A DNA stretch of 64,000 nt from an uncultured Bacteroidales bacterium (GTDB lineage: Bacteria; Bacteroidota; Bacteroidia; Bacteroidales; ML635J-15), in NCBI GenBank assembly GCA_937899245.1, contig CALDKB010000006.1, forward strand, positions 71,909-135,908, in the 5' to 3' direction. This document shows positions 50,740 to 59,660 of the stretch, piece by piece. The notes beneath the pieces are model-generated. The model was not told the origin of the DNA and ran no database searches. It saw nothing but the letters and a program-made list of their open reading frames with translations. The first letter of the stretch is position 1. Every line of letters begins with the position of its first letter. The position numbers and the translations under genes were made by a program.

Positions 50740-53070
50740 ATGCAAATAGTCCAGAAAGACCGCCGTTGGTTGGATATATGTTTGTGCACGGGCGTTTTTG
50801 CGTTCGCCATATTGCTGTATGCCAATACGTTTCGTCATGGTTGGGTGCTTGATGACACATTTCTTTTCAAAGACAATAAATATGTGACGGCTGGCCTTTC
50901 GGGCTGGAAGGACATATTGTTGAATCATTCGCAGGATGGCGCACAATTCCTGCCCGAAACATTCCAGTATCGGCCTGTGTCTCAGTTGTGTTTTGCATTG
51001 GAGTGGGAGGTATCGCCTGACAATACGGTCCTTTACCATGTTATGAATGTCGTGTGGAATGCGGTTGCCAGCGTTTTGCTTTTTGTTCTGCTGCGAATGA
51101 TCTTTAAGCGGAGGAGTTGGCTTTATCCGCTAATTATCACTTTGATTTTCACTGCTAATCCTATGCATACGGAGGTAGTCGCAAATATTAAAAGCAGGGA
51201 TGAACTATGCTATTTCGTATTTCTTGTCCTGGCGATAATTGCCGCGTTAAAATATTTTTCTAACAGACGGAAAATTAATTTGTTGTGGTTGTTTTTGTGT
51301 TATACGCTTGCGTTTTTTTCCAAGGAAAGTGCAATTACTGCTTTGGTGGCAATTCCGTTGTTTGTTTTCTTCTTCGGTGAACGTTCGGAAAATGCTGTTG
51401 AGATACCGGCGGCAAATAAAAACAATGCTGGAAAATACAAACAAAAAGCGGAAAAAAGGATTTTGAAGTTATTAAAGCCATACTTTATAATAATTGCCGT
51501 AATTTGTTTGTCTTCAGTTTTATATTTATGGGCAAGGTATGAGGTTTTGCATGTCATTCACGATTACCATGATTCGTATGTGACTTTTATGCAGAATTAC
51601 TTGGCCGGACAGACATTCGATGTTCGTTTTGGAAGTGCCGTGTGGCTGATGGGCAAATATTTGTTGCTGGCATTTGTGCCATATATGCAGTCGTGCGATT
51701 ATTCGTTTGCCCAACTGCCGTATGTTGGGCTGTTAGACTGGCGATTTTTACTTGTATTTGCTGTTTATGTGGCGATGCTTATATATGTGATTTATAGTTT
51801 GTTCGTCAAGAAGGAGAGAAGCGTGTTTGCTTTTTCGATTCTCTTCTGGGTGGTAACAATGAGCATTTATGCAAACATCGTATATTTGATAGGTTCATCG
51901 TTTGCTGATCGATTCTTGTTCGTGCCTGTGTTGGCGTCGGCGATAGTGACTGTTGAGGTCTTTTGGCGATTGTTCAAGATCGGTGACGAAAAACCTAAAA
52001 TGTCGGCTAAACTATTGTGTATGATGGTGTTGCTGTTTACTGTAATATTCTTGTTTTCAACAAAAACTGTGCTTCGTGCTGCAGATTGGAAAGATCCGTA
52101 CACGTTGTATGCGGCCGACGCGCCTAAGGTTCCAAACAGTGCAAGGATAAAGTTCTATCTTGGTGATGCTCTGCGGGATAAGGCATTGGAGTCGGAGGGG
52201 GTTGATTCTGCCATGTTTGTCGGTAATATGTTTGAGGCAGTGGCTGCATATCGCACCGCAATGGATATAAATCCTACATATAGCGAATGTTACGAAAGGG
52301 TTGGCTTTTGCTATCTGCGTTTAGACTACTATTATCCCGGACTACACTATGACGATTCTTCAATCTATTATTTAGATAAGTCTATTGAATTGTTTCCGTA
52401 TGAGCCACTTGCGTTTTATAATAGGGCGGAGATTGCGTATGACAAAAAAGATTATGTCAAGGCAAAAAATTGTTACTCCAGAGTGCTTGAACTTAATTCG
52501 AATGTTTACGATTCGTATTTTAAGGTGGCAAATTCGTATTATGAGCTTGGCGTATACGATACGGCTATGATGTATTATGTCGCTGAGATAGAGAGAGATT
52601 CGACGCGGCCAGAAATATATTACAATCTTGGTTTCTGCTATTCTGAGGCGGCAAAAAGCGAACTGTATACCGACGAGGATCGGACAAGGTGCCAGGAGGA
52701 AGCCGTAAAGATGTTTGACAAGGCAATCGCGTGTTTCCCGGATTTGTTCGTTGCGTATTCGGGCAAGCTGAAGGCTTTGGTGGCTCTGGGACGATGGGAT
52801 GATGTTGTGGCGTGCGGGCAAAGGGCCATCATGATTAACCCCAAGCATGATGACGGGTATTTCTATATGGCAGTGGCTGAATGTCAGCAGAATAAACTCG
52901 ATGATGCGGAGTTTCACTTTAATAAGGCGATTGAATGTAATCCTAAAAATTATGTGGCATATTTTAACCTTGCGTACGTATGTAGTTTGCGAGGCGACTT
53001 GCGTCGTGCTGAAATGATGCAACAGCATGGAAACCAACTAAAAGAAGCGGAAATGGAAGGTAGGGAATGA
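50740..53070 (+). CDS. TMTC-like membrane glycosyltransferase with TPR repeats
   Basis: About 776 residues. The N-terminal part has roughly ten membrane segments with landmarks of the TMTC/O-mannosyltransferase-like (GT-C) fold: GWVLDDTFLFKDNKYV, YRPVSQLCFALEW, VVWNAVASVLLF and NPMHTEVVANIKSRDEL. The C-terminal 300 residues form TPRs (PEIYYNLGFCYSEAAK, DDGYFYMAVAECQQNKLDDA). I infer a membrane glycosyltransferase acting on the periplasmic side; the substrate is unknown. Its ATGA stop/start overlaps the next membrane gene by four bases, so the two are co-expressed and may act together. Confidence 0.78.
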   Translation: MQIVQKDRRWLDICLCTGVFAFAILLYANTFRHGWVLDDTFLFKDNKYVTAGLSGWKDILLNHSQDGAQFLPETFQYRPVSQLCFALEWEVSPDNTVLYHVMNVVWNAVASVLLFVLLRMIFKRRSWLYPLIITLIFTANPMHTEVVANIKSRDELCYFVFLVLAIIAALKYFSNRRKINLLWLFLCYTLAFFSKESAITALVAIPLFVFFFGERSENAVEIPAANKNNAGKYKQKAEKRILKLLKPYFIIIAVICLSSVLYLWARYEVLHVIHDYHDSYVTFMQNYLAGQTFDVRFGSAVWLMGKYLLLAFVPYMQSCDYSFAQLPYVGLLDWRFLLVFAVYVAMLIYVIYSLFVKKERSVFAFSILFWVVTMSIYANIVYLIGSSFADRFLFVPVLASAIVTVEVFWRLFKIGDEKPKMSAKLLCMMVLLFTVIFLFSTKTVLRAADWKDPYTLYAADAPKVPNSARIKFYLGDALRDKALESEGVDSAMFVGNMFEAVAAYRTAMDINPTYSECYERVGFCYLRLDYYYPGLHYDDSSIYYLDKSIELFPYEPLAFYNRAEIAYDKKDYVKAKNCYSRVLELNSNVYDSYFKVANSYYELGVYDTAMMYYVAEIERDSTRPEIYYNLGFCYSEAAKSELYTDEDRTRCQEEAVKMFDKAIACFPDLFVAYSGKLKALVALGRWDDVVACGQRAIMINPKHDDGYFYMAVAECQQNKLDDAEFHFNKAIECNPKNYVAYFNLAYVCSLRGDLRRAEMMQQHGNQLKEAEMEGRE

Positions 53071-54398
53071 AGATTGCGTTAATTGTTATATTGGGATTTG
53101 CGTTTGCCGCCATTTTTGTCTATGCGATTTGCAGATTGCAGATTTTTAGGCGTCTTGGTGTGGGCACAAGGTGGTTGGTCGCCTTGTATGCAATAAAGGT
53201 GCTCGCCGCAGTGTCGTTGTATTTTGTGTATAACTATGTCTATACTGATGTACAGAACGGCGATGTTAACAAATTTCATAATGGTGGGGTCGTAATTTAC
53301 TCTGCTATAGAGGATAATCCTTTGGATTATTTGAAGATGGTGTCTGGTATTTGTGCCGACGAGCCGCAGTTGGAGCCGTATTACGATGCAACGGATCACT
53401 GGTATAAGGCATGGAATTATGACCTGCTTAACGACAACCGCACTATAATGCGATATGATGCAATACTGAATCTATTTACGATGGGTAATGTGTATTTAAA
53501 CTTGATAATCAGCGCATTTGTAGCATTTGTCGGTGCCTATTTCCTTGCTCTTGCGTTTGTGAAATTCGTTGCTGGCCGGAGATGGATTGCTGTGGTGTCG
53601 GCGTTCCTTATTCCGAGTGTCGTCTTTTGGTCGGCTGGTATAATGAAGGAATGTCTGGTGATGTTTTCGCTTGGTATTCTTACGTTTTCGTGGTTTTCGT
53701 TGTGCGAAAAGTTTAAGTTCAGGTACTTGCTAGCAGCTCTGCTGTCGGCGACAATGCTTATTTTGGCAAAATTCTACGTTCTTTTGGCGATGCTGCCAGG
53801 ACTATTGTTGATGTTTGTTCCGTCGAGAATCGGGGCCAAAAAGTTGCTTGTTTTCTTTGCTGGCATGTTTGTTGTGTTGGTGACCATGTTCTTCCTGAGC
53901 GGAAGGATTATCGGATACGATCTTGTGGACACCGTGGTGAACAAGCAGCATGATTTTATCAACATGGTCAATACGGAGGCAAATAGTGCAGGTAGTAATA
54001 TAGAAATCAAGGAGTTGGAGCCTACTTTTTTGAGTTTCGCTTCGGCATTGGTGCCTGCGTATATTAATGTTATACTACGACCTTTCATTACTGAATCCGA
54101 TTCGTTGCTTAAGCTTGCTTGCTGTTTGGAAAATATAGCTTTCCTTTTGTTATTTATTTATATGTGTATTAGAAATAAAAGGATTGATAACAAGCAGTTT
54201 AAGTATGTCTTGTTTACCCTTTCGTTTATGTTGATCCATTATGCGCTTATTGGTATGACCACACCGAATATCGGAGCGCTTGTGCGTTATAAACTGCCTG
54301 TTATGCCGTTTATTTTGTGCGCAATGCTAATGTGTACTAACTTTGAAAGGTTGAAAAATAAATTAGGCAGAATCGTTAGGAGGCGTAGGAATGTTTAA
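53067..54398 (+). CDS. Multi-pass membrane protein, probably GT-C-like or polymerase-like
   Basis: A 443-residue protein with about ten hydrophobic segments and a lumenal loop between the second and third (YVYTDVQNGDVNKFHNGG, then YDATDHWYKAWNYDL). IPSVVFWSAGIMKECLVMF and LVRYKLPVMPFIL resemble membrane glycosyltransferase or O-antigen polymerase-like proteins of Bacteroidota, but I do not recognise a defined family. The start overlaps the stop of the TMTC-like gene (ATGA), implying translational coupling. The C-terminus is very basic (RIVRRRR). Confidence 0.6.
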   Translation: MKIALIVILGFAFAAIFVYAICRLQIFRRLGVGTRWLVALYAIKVLAAVSLYFVYNYVYTDVQNGDVNKFHNGGVVIYSAIEDNPLDYLKMVSGICADEPQLEPYYDATDHWYKAWNYDLLNDNRTIMRYDAILNLFTMGNVYLNLIISAFVAFVGAYFLALAFVKFVAGRRWIAVVSAFLIPSVVFWSAGIMKECLVMFSLGILTFSWFSLCEKFKFRYLLAALLSATMLILAKFYVLLAMLPGLLLMFVPSRIGAKKLLVFFAGMFVVLVTMFFLSGRIIGYDLVDTVVNKQHDFINMVNTEANSAGSNIEIKELEPTFLSFASALVPAYINVILRPFITESDSLLKLACCLENIAFLLLFIYMCIRNKRIDNKQFKYVLFTLSFMLIHYALIGMTTPNIGALVRYKLPVMPFILCAMLMCTNFERLKNKLGRIVRRRRNV

Positions 54399-54422
54399 AT
54401 TTGCATAAATTAATGTTTAGAT

Positions 54423-55805
54423 ATGAAAAAGGTATTGTTATTAATCTGTTTAGCGATGAGTACAACGCTGTTTGCTCAAAACACAAAGAACCTGACGGAT
54501 GATGTGATAAATGGCATCCGCGAGAATTACAAGCAGAAGTCGGCCGCCGATAAAGGTGTACGCAATGCATTGTCTAACAATGATATAAATACATTGGCGA
54601 TAAATCGCGATGTTGCCGGCAAGGCTGATCATCAGTTTAAATATCGTGCTGATGTGAAGGGAATTTGCGACCAGAAGAGTTCGGGCCGCTGCTGGATGTT
54701 TACTGGATTGAATTCGCTTCGTCCACAAGTTATTAAGCAGAAGGAACTTGGCGGTTTTGAGTTCTCGCAAAACTATTTGTATTTCTGGGATATTTTTGAA
54801 AAGTCAAACCTCTTCCTTGAGATCGTGTTGCAGAATGCCGACAAGCCAATGGATGACCGTACAAACGACTGGGCTTTCCATAATCCAATTAGTGATGGCG
54901 GCGTATGGAATTCATTTGCTAACATTGTTGACAAGTACGGTCTTGTGCCAAGTACTGTAATGCCAGAAACTTACAATTCAAACAACACTTCTAGGATGAG
55001 CGGTTTGCTCGCTCGCAAGCTTCGCGAGGACGGCATGATGCTTCGTGATGCAAAGGCTCAGAAGCTGGCTCCGAAGAAAATTGACGAGATGAAGTATGAA
55101 ATGTTGTGCGAGATATATCGCTATCTTGTTCTGTTCCTTGGTGAACCGCCAACAGACTTCAAGTATCGCTTCGAGGGCGAAACAGAATATAAGGACTATA
55201 CGCCGATGTCGTTCTACAAGGAATTCTTTCCAAACTACAAGACTAGCGACTACGTTATGCTTATGAATGACCCTTCTCGCGAATACAATAAGGTTTACGA
55301 AATTGAATTTGACCGTAATGTTGTTGAAGGAAAGAATTGGATATACGTTAACTTGCCATCAGACGAACTTAAGAAAGCCGCCTTGGCAAGCTTGAAGGAT
55401 AAGGAGTCCATCTATGCTTCGTGCGATGTTGGCAAGTTCCTAAGCAAGGCTGACGGTACGCTTGACGTGAACAACTACGATTACGAGTCGTTGCTCGGTG
55501 TAAAGTTCGGAATGGACAAGGCGACAAGAATCAAGAGTTTCGATAGCGGTTCTTCGCATGCCATGTTGCTTATGGCTGTTGATGTTGACGAGAAGGATGT
55601 TCCAACTAAATGGCAGTTCGAAAATTCATGGGGCGCTTCATACGGACATAATGGATATTTGACTTTTACAGATGAATGGTTTGATGAATATATGTTCCGT
55701 ATCGTAGTGAACAAGAAGTATTTGAGCGGTGATGTGCTGAAGATTTTGGAACAGCAGCCAATTGCGTTGCCGCCATGGGATCCGATGTTTGCTCCGGAAG
55801 AATAA
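54423..55805 (+). CDS. C1-family aminopeptidase (bleomycin hydrolase/PepC-like), exported
   Basis: 460 residues with a signal peptide (VLLLICLAMSTTLFAQ), so exported, unlike the cytoplasmic PepC of most bacteria. The papain-like triad is visible: Cys in QKSSGRCWMF, His in GSSHAMLLMAVD and Asn in FENSWG. The overall order matches bleomycin hydrolase/PepC enzymes that trim N-terminal residues. Length is normal. A terminator at 55824 follows. Confidence 0.92.
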   Translation: MKKVLLLICLAMSTTLFAQNTKNLTDDVINGIRENYKQKSAADKGVRNALSNNDINTLAINRDVAGKADHQFKYRADVKGICDQKSSGRCWMFTGLNSLRPQVIKQKELGGFEFSQNYLYFWDIFEKSNLFLEIVLQNADKPMDDRTNDWAFHNPISDGGVWNSFANIVDKYGLVPSTVMPETYNSNNTSRMSGLLARKLREDGMMLRDAKAQKLAPKKIDEMKYEMLCEIYRYLVLFLGEPPTDFKYRFEGETEYKDYTPMSFYKEFFPNYKTSDYVMLMNDPSREYNKVYEIEFDRNVVEGKNWIYVNLPSDELKKAALASLKDKESIYASCDVGKFLSKADGTLDVNNYDYESLLGVKFGMDKATRIKSFDSGSSHAMLLMAVDVDEKDVPTKWQFENSWGASYGHNGYLTFTDEWFDEYMFRIVVNKKYLSGDVLKILEQQPIALPPWDPMFAPEE

Positions 55806-55823
55806 TTTTCGGCGGAATATGCT

Positions 55824-55862
55824 AAAAATGGGAGCGTCGTTTGTCGGCGTTCCCATTTTTTT
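55824..55862 (+). terminator. Rho-independent terminator after the C1 peptidase gene
   Basis: AAAAATGGGAGCG pairs with CGTTCCCATTTTT, with one G-T pair, followed by T residues. 19 bases after the stop. Confidence 0.8.
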
Positions 55863-55863
55863 C

Positions 55864-55871
55864 TAATTTTG
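55864..55871 (+). promoter_or_regulatory. -7 box TAATTTTG for asnB
   Basis: TAATTTTG follows the terminator directly and lies 19 bases before the asnB ATG. Confidence 0.5.
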
Positions 55872-55890
55872 CAACTAGAATAAATGAGTT

Positions 55891-57780
55891 ATGTGCGGAA
55901 TAGCAGGAGTTTATTCCTATGGGAATATTGACCTTGAAACAAGGGTGAGGAAATCGTTGGTGTCGCTGGAGAGCAGAGGCCCCGACAGCAATGGTTTTTT
56001 CGTGCATGGTAATGTCGCCTTGGGACATACGCGTCTGTCGATTATCGACACCTCGGAAGCTGGTTCTCAGCCATTTTTCGATGCTTCACGCAATTATGTG
56101 CTTGTGTTCAACGGCGAGTTCTACAATCATAATGATTTTCGCAAGGAACTTTCCGACGATGGCGTGACATTCTGCTCCAAGTCTGATACAGAAGTCCTTC
56201 TGTATCTGCTGATTAAATATAAGGAAAAGGCGATAGAAAAAATTAACGGCTGCTTTGCATTTGCTTTTTACGACATATCTCGCAACGAGTGTATCGTTGC
56301 TCGCGACAGGATGGGCATTAACCCTGTAGTTCTGTATTGCGACGATAAAATGATTATGTTCGCTTCGGAAATGAAGGCGTTGCTTGCGATGGGAATCCCA
56401 AGACGTATTGATGATGTAGCTTTAAAAACTTATTTCCAGCTGAACTATATTCCTACAAATCAGGGAATTTTCAAGAATACGCGTAAGTTGCAGCCAGGCA
56501 ATTTCCTGAAAATAACATCGACGGGCATAGAGGAATATTCGTACTATAGAATTCCAGATGGTTGCAAAAATCATATTTCCGATGATTATGAAACGGCCAA
56601 GAAACGTCTGCGCGAGTTGCTTACCGAATCTGTCCATAGGAGATTGCTTGCAGATGTTCCATTGGGTTGCTTTTTGAGCGGAGGCATTGATTCGTCGATA
56701 GTTACTGGAATTGCATCACAGTTTACTCGGAATCTGAATACATTTTCGGTTGGCTTTTCGGACAACAAGTATTTTGATGAGACCGATTGCGCCGAGATTA
56801 TAGCAAAACGATTTAACACCAACCATACGTCGTTTAAGATAAGCAGCGAGGACTTGCTGAATAACATGTCGCACACTCTGGACTATATCGACGAGCCTTT
56901 TGCCGACTCGTCGGCATTGGCTGTTGACATTTTGAGCAAGTTGACTAGGACAAAGGTTACTGTAGCCCTTAGCGGTGACGGTGCCGATGAACTTTTCTCG
57001 GGCTACAACAAGCATTCGGCACATTTGCGTGTGATGAACGCTGGTTTGAAGGAAAAAATGGTGGCTGGCTTTGCTCCTTTGTGGAGAGTCTTGCCGAAGT
57101 CGCGCAACTCAAAGCTAACAAACACTTTCCGTCAGCTTGAAAGGTTTGCCGAAGGCTATAATCTGCCTGATGCAGAACGCTATTGGCGATGGGCGTGCAT
57201 CGGCGACGACAAATATACATCAAGGTTGCTTAAGTCGCGTGTAAATCAGAATGATTTCGATGACCGCAAGCATTTTTACCTTGGAGGCAATTTCTCCGAC
57301 ATGAATGGGGTGCTGGATGCCGATATGCATCTTGTGCTTCAGGGTGATATGCTTACGAAAGTGGATTTGATGTCGATGGCAAATAGTCTTGAGGTCAGGG
57401 TTCCATTTCTCGACCATACGGTAGTCGACTATGTGTCGTGCCTGCCTTCGTCATACAAGATTGATGCACATTCGCGAAAGAAGATTTTGCGTGAGACATT
57501 CGCCGACTTTTTTCCGCCAGAATTGCTTTCCAGAAGGAAACATGGCTTCGAGGTGCCGCTGCTTAAGTGGTTCAACAATGAATTGTGGTCGATGATAGAT
57601 ACTGATTTGCTGTCGAGAAAATTCGTGGATGCACAAGGTATCTTTAATTATGAAGAGATTGAATATCAAAAGGGTAGGCTAAGAAGCAATAATGTCGGAG
57701 ATGCAACGGCAAAGATATGGGCTCTGCTGGTCTTTCAGTGGTGGTGGAAAAATAATATTGAAAATCAGGCAACCTTTTGA
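55891..57780 (+). CDS. asnB: Asparagine synthase (glutamine-hydrolysing)
   Basis: 629 residues. Starts MCGIAGVYSYG, so Cys2 becomes the N-terminal nucleophile of the glutaminase domain; FNGEFYNH and SDTEVLL are also typical. The synthetase domain has the PPi-loop SGGIDSSIV and ALSGDGADELFSGY. It makes asparagine from aspartate, glutamine and ATP, although AsnB-like proteins in sugar or peptide modification clusters can act on other substrates. Neighbours give no such hint beyond two membrane glycosyltransferase-like genes upstream. Confidence 0.92.
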   Translation: MCGIAGVYSYGNIDLETRVRKSLVSLESRGPDSNGFFVHGNVALGHTRLSIIDTSEAGSQPFFDASRNYVLVFNGEFYNHNDFRKELSDDGVTFCSKSDTEVLLYLLIKYKEKAIEKINGCFAFAFYDISRNECIVARDRMGINPVVLYCDDKMIMFASEMKALLAMGIPRRIDDVALKTYFQLNYIPTNQGIFKNTRKLQPGNFLKITSTGIEEYSYYRIPDGCKNHISDDYETAKKRLRELLTESVHRRLLADVPLGCFLSGGIDSSIVTGIASQFTRNLNTFSVGFSDNKYFDETDCAEIIAKRFNTNHTSFKISSEDLLNNMSHTLDYIDEPFADSSALAVDILSKLTRTKVTVALSGDGADELFSGYNKHSAHLRVMNAGLKEKMVAGFAPLWRVLPKSRNSKLTNTFRQLERFAEGYNLPDAERYWRWACIGDDKYTSRLLKSRVNQNDFDDRKHFYLGGNFSDMNGVLDADMHLVLQGDMLTKVDLMSMANSLEVRVPFLDHTVVDYVSCLPSSYKIDAHSRKKILRETFADFFPPELLSRRKHGFEVPLLKWFNNELWSMIDTDLLSRKFVDAQGIFNYEEIEYQKGRLRSNNVGDATAKIWALLVFQWWWKNNIENQATF

Positions 57781-57823
57781 GGAGTTTTACGTTATATTTC
57801 TTTGATTAATTAATTTAGTTTAT

Positions 57824-59497
57824 ATGAAGAAAATTTATTTGTTAATGATTGCATTGTTGTTGGCCTTTGGTGCCTCTGCAACAATTGTACAGGGAACGGT
57901 TCGTTCAAATGGTTTGGATTTTAATAATGATGGTACTTGCGAATTTTCGTGGACGTATGACAATACGTATTTGACGTATGATTATAACAGCCAGTGTAAT
58001 ATCTGGGGCGACGAAGAAGAGTGGGATGCACCAAAGCCTTTGTCGGAAGGTACGAGTATCGGTTCGTCGGCTAACTGGAGCGGATATGGAGACTGTTCTA
58101 TTGTAGGTTTTGGCGAAACGCCAGCCATTCCGGTGGGACAAAATGTATATCTTGGTTTCAGGATCGAGTATTCTGATGGCGTTCACTATGGTTGGGCCCG
58201 CGTAAGTGTTACCGGTAGCAATTATGAGTATACGGCCAACTGGCAGGCGATTTATTACGAAAGCACGGCTAATACTCCTATCAATGCCGGTGCTACAGGC
58301 GGTAGCGTAACACCAACACAGTGTGTGATTGCTGTTTCTGCAAATCCTGCAGATGGCGGAACGATAACCGGTGGTGGAAGTTATGATCAGGGTACAGCAG
58401 TAACAGTTTCGGCTACAGCAAACGCTGGCTACACATTCCAGAACTGGACTGAAAACGGAAGTGTCGTATCGTCAAGCGCTAGCTACACATTCACTGCAAC
58501 GTCAAGCCGTACATTGGTGGCCAATTTCCAGCCGAATTCAACACCGTCAGATACTTATACTGTAATTACTTATACAAATCCGACAAGTGGCGGTTATACT
58601 TTGGGCGAATGGGACGATGCAACAGGTTCGTTCATACAGTTCCCTGCCGGTTCTACTGTAACTCTCGAGGCGGTAGCTTATTCGGGCTACACATTCCAGA
58701 GCTGGACTGAAAACAGTGCAACAGGTACGGTAGTATCAACTAGCGCCGTATATTCGTTCACAATTAATTCAAACAGAGTTTTGTATGCAAACTTCACCAA
58801 TGGCGGTTCGTCGAATACTATTTCTATCAATGCAATAGCAAATCCTGCTGAAGGCGGTACGATTCAGGGTGTTGGAAGTTATGCATACGGCGCTTTTGTT
58901 ACTTTGACAGCTACACCGAGCGAGGGCTATACATTCATCAACTGGACTGAAAACGGCGTTACTTATTCTAATAGCCCGTCTTACACGTTTACAGCTATGT
59001 ACAACCGCAATCTGGTCGCTAATTTCGAGTCCAACACAAATCCTTCGACATATACCATTACTGCAACCTGTGGCGAACATGGAGAAATTTCGCCTGCCGG
59101 AACGCAGACTTATGCCGCAGGGCAAACTGCATACTATGCTATAAATCCTGATGAGGGATACGAAATCGACGAGCTGCTGATTGATGGGTCGCAAGTAGAA
59201 TCTACAACTTTCTATGTGTTCAACGATTTGTCATCAAACCATACTATTCATGCGACTTTCCGCAGCATTACAGCTGTAGACGAGTATGTAGAAAGCAGCT
59301 TGATGATTTCTTCCGACAATCTGCTTGTTACGGTTCGATGCGATGACGCCACAAATGTTGCCATCTACGATGTTAACGGCAGATTGGTGGTATCCGAGAT
59401 TCTTGAAGGAGGCGAGGGCAGGTTTGCAATGCCGTCGGCAGGTATGTACATTGTTCGCGTTGATGCACAAGTACGAAAAATTGTTGTTGCCGAATAA
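57824..59497 (+). CDS. Secreted T9SS cargo with bacterial (InlB-like) repeats
   Basis: 557 residues: signal peptide (LLMIALLLAFGASA), an N-terminal beta domain, then three to four Flg_new-type repeats of about 75 residues with the signature GYTFQNWTENG and ending RTLVANF, and a C-terminal T9SS type A sorting domain (VAIYDVNGRLVVSEI, MPSAGMYIVRVD). The protein is therefore exported to the cell surface through the type IX system. Binding or structural function is likely, with no enzymatic motif visible. The next gene also ends in a T9SS domain, but a terminator separates them. Confidence 0.85.
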   Translation: MKKIYLLMIALLLAFGASATIVQGTVRSNGLDFNNDGTCEFSWTYDNTYLTYDYNSQCNIWGDEEEWDAPKPLSEGTSIGSSANWSGYGDCSIVGFGETPAIPVGQNVYLGFRIEYSDGVHYGWARVSVTGSNYEYTANWQAIYYESTANTPINAGATGGSVTPTQCVIAVSANPADGGTITGGGSYDQGTAVTVSATANAGYTFQNWTENGSVVSSSASYTFTATSSRTLVANFQPNSTPSDTYTVITYTNPTSGGYTLGEWDDATGSFIQFPAGSTVTLEAVAYSGYTFQSWTENSATGTVVSTSAVYSFTINSNRVLYANFTNGGSSNTISINAIANPAEGGTIQGVGSYAYGAFVTLTATPSEGYTFINWTENGVTYSNSPSYTFTAMYNRNLVANFESNTNPSTYTITATCGEHGEISPAGTQTYAAGQTAYYAINPDEGYEIDELLIDGSQVESTTFYVFNDLSSNHTIHATFRSITAVDEYVESSLMISSDNLLVTVRCDDATNVAIYDVNGRLVVSEILEGGEGRFAMPSAGMYIVRVDAQVRKIVVAE

Positions 59498-59519
59498 TTC
59501 AAACACCTAAACATACGAC

Positions 59520-59556
59520 AAAAGGCGGGAACACGAAAATGTGTTCCCGTTTTTTG
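59520..59556 (+). terminator. Rho-independent terminator
   Basis: CGGGAACAC-gaaaat-GTGTTCCCG followed by six T residues, 28 bases past the stop of the first T9SS cargo gene. Confidence 0.9.
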
Positions 59557-59628
59557 TGTTGAGTTGCGTTTTTTTTAGTCTTCTAAACATAAATTTCGGT
59601 CAGATGTGCGATGTAATGTTTTTTTTGA

Positions 59629-59636
59629 TACTTTTG
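59629..59636 (+). promoter_or_regulatory. -7 box TACTTTTG for the second T9SS cargo gene
   Basis: TACTTTTG lies 24 bases before the ATG at 59661. Confidence 0.5.
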
Positions 59637-59660
59637 TGAAATTAAAATTGATTAATTAAT

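Noticed and set aside
50645..50860. 72-residue N-terminal extension of the MauE/thioredoxin gene
   Set aside because: Overlaps a divergent gene and its own promoter; the membrane segment starts naturally at the Met encoded at 50644.
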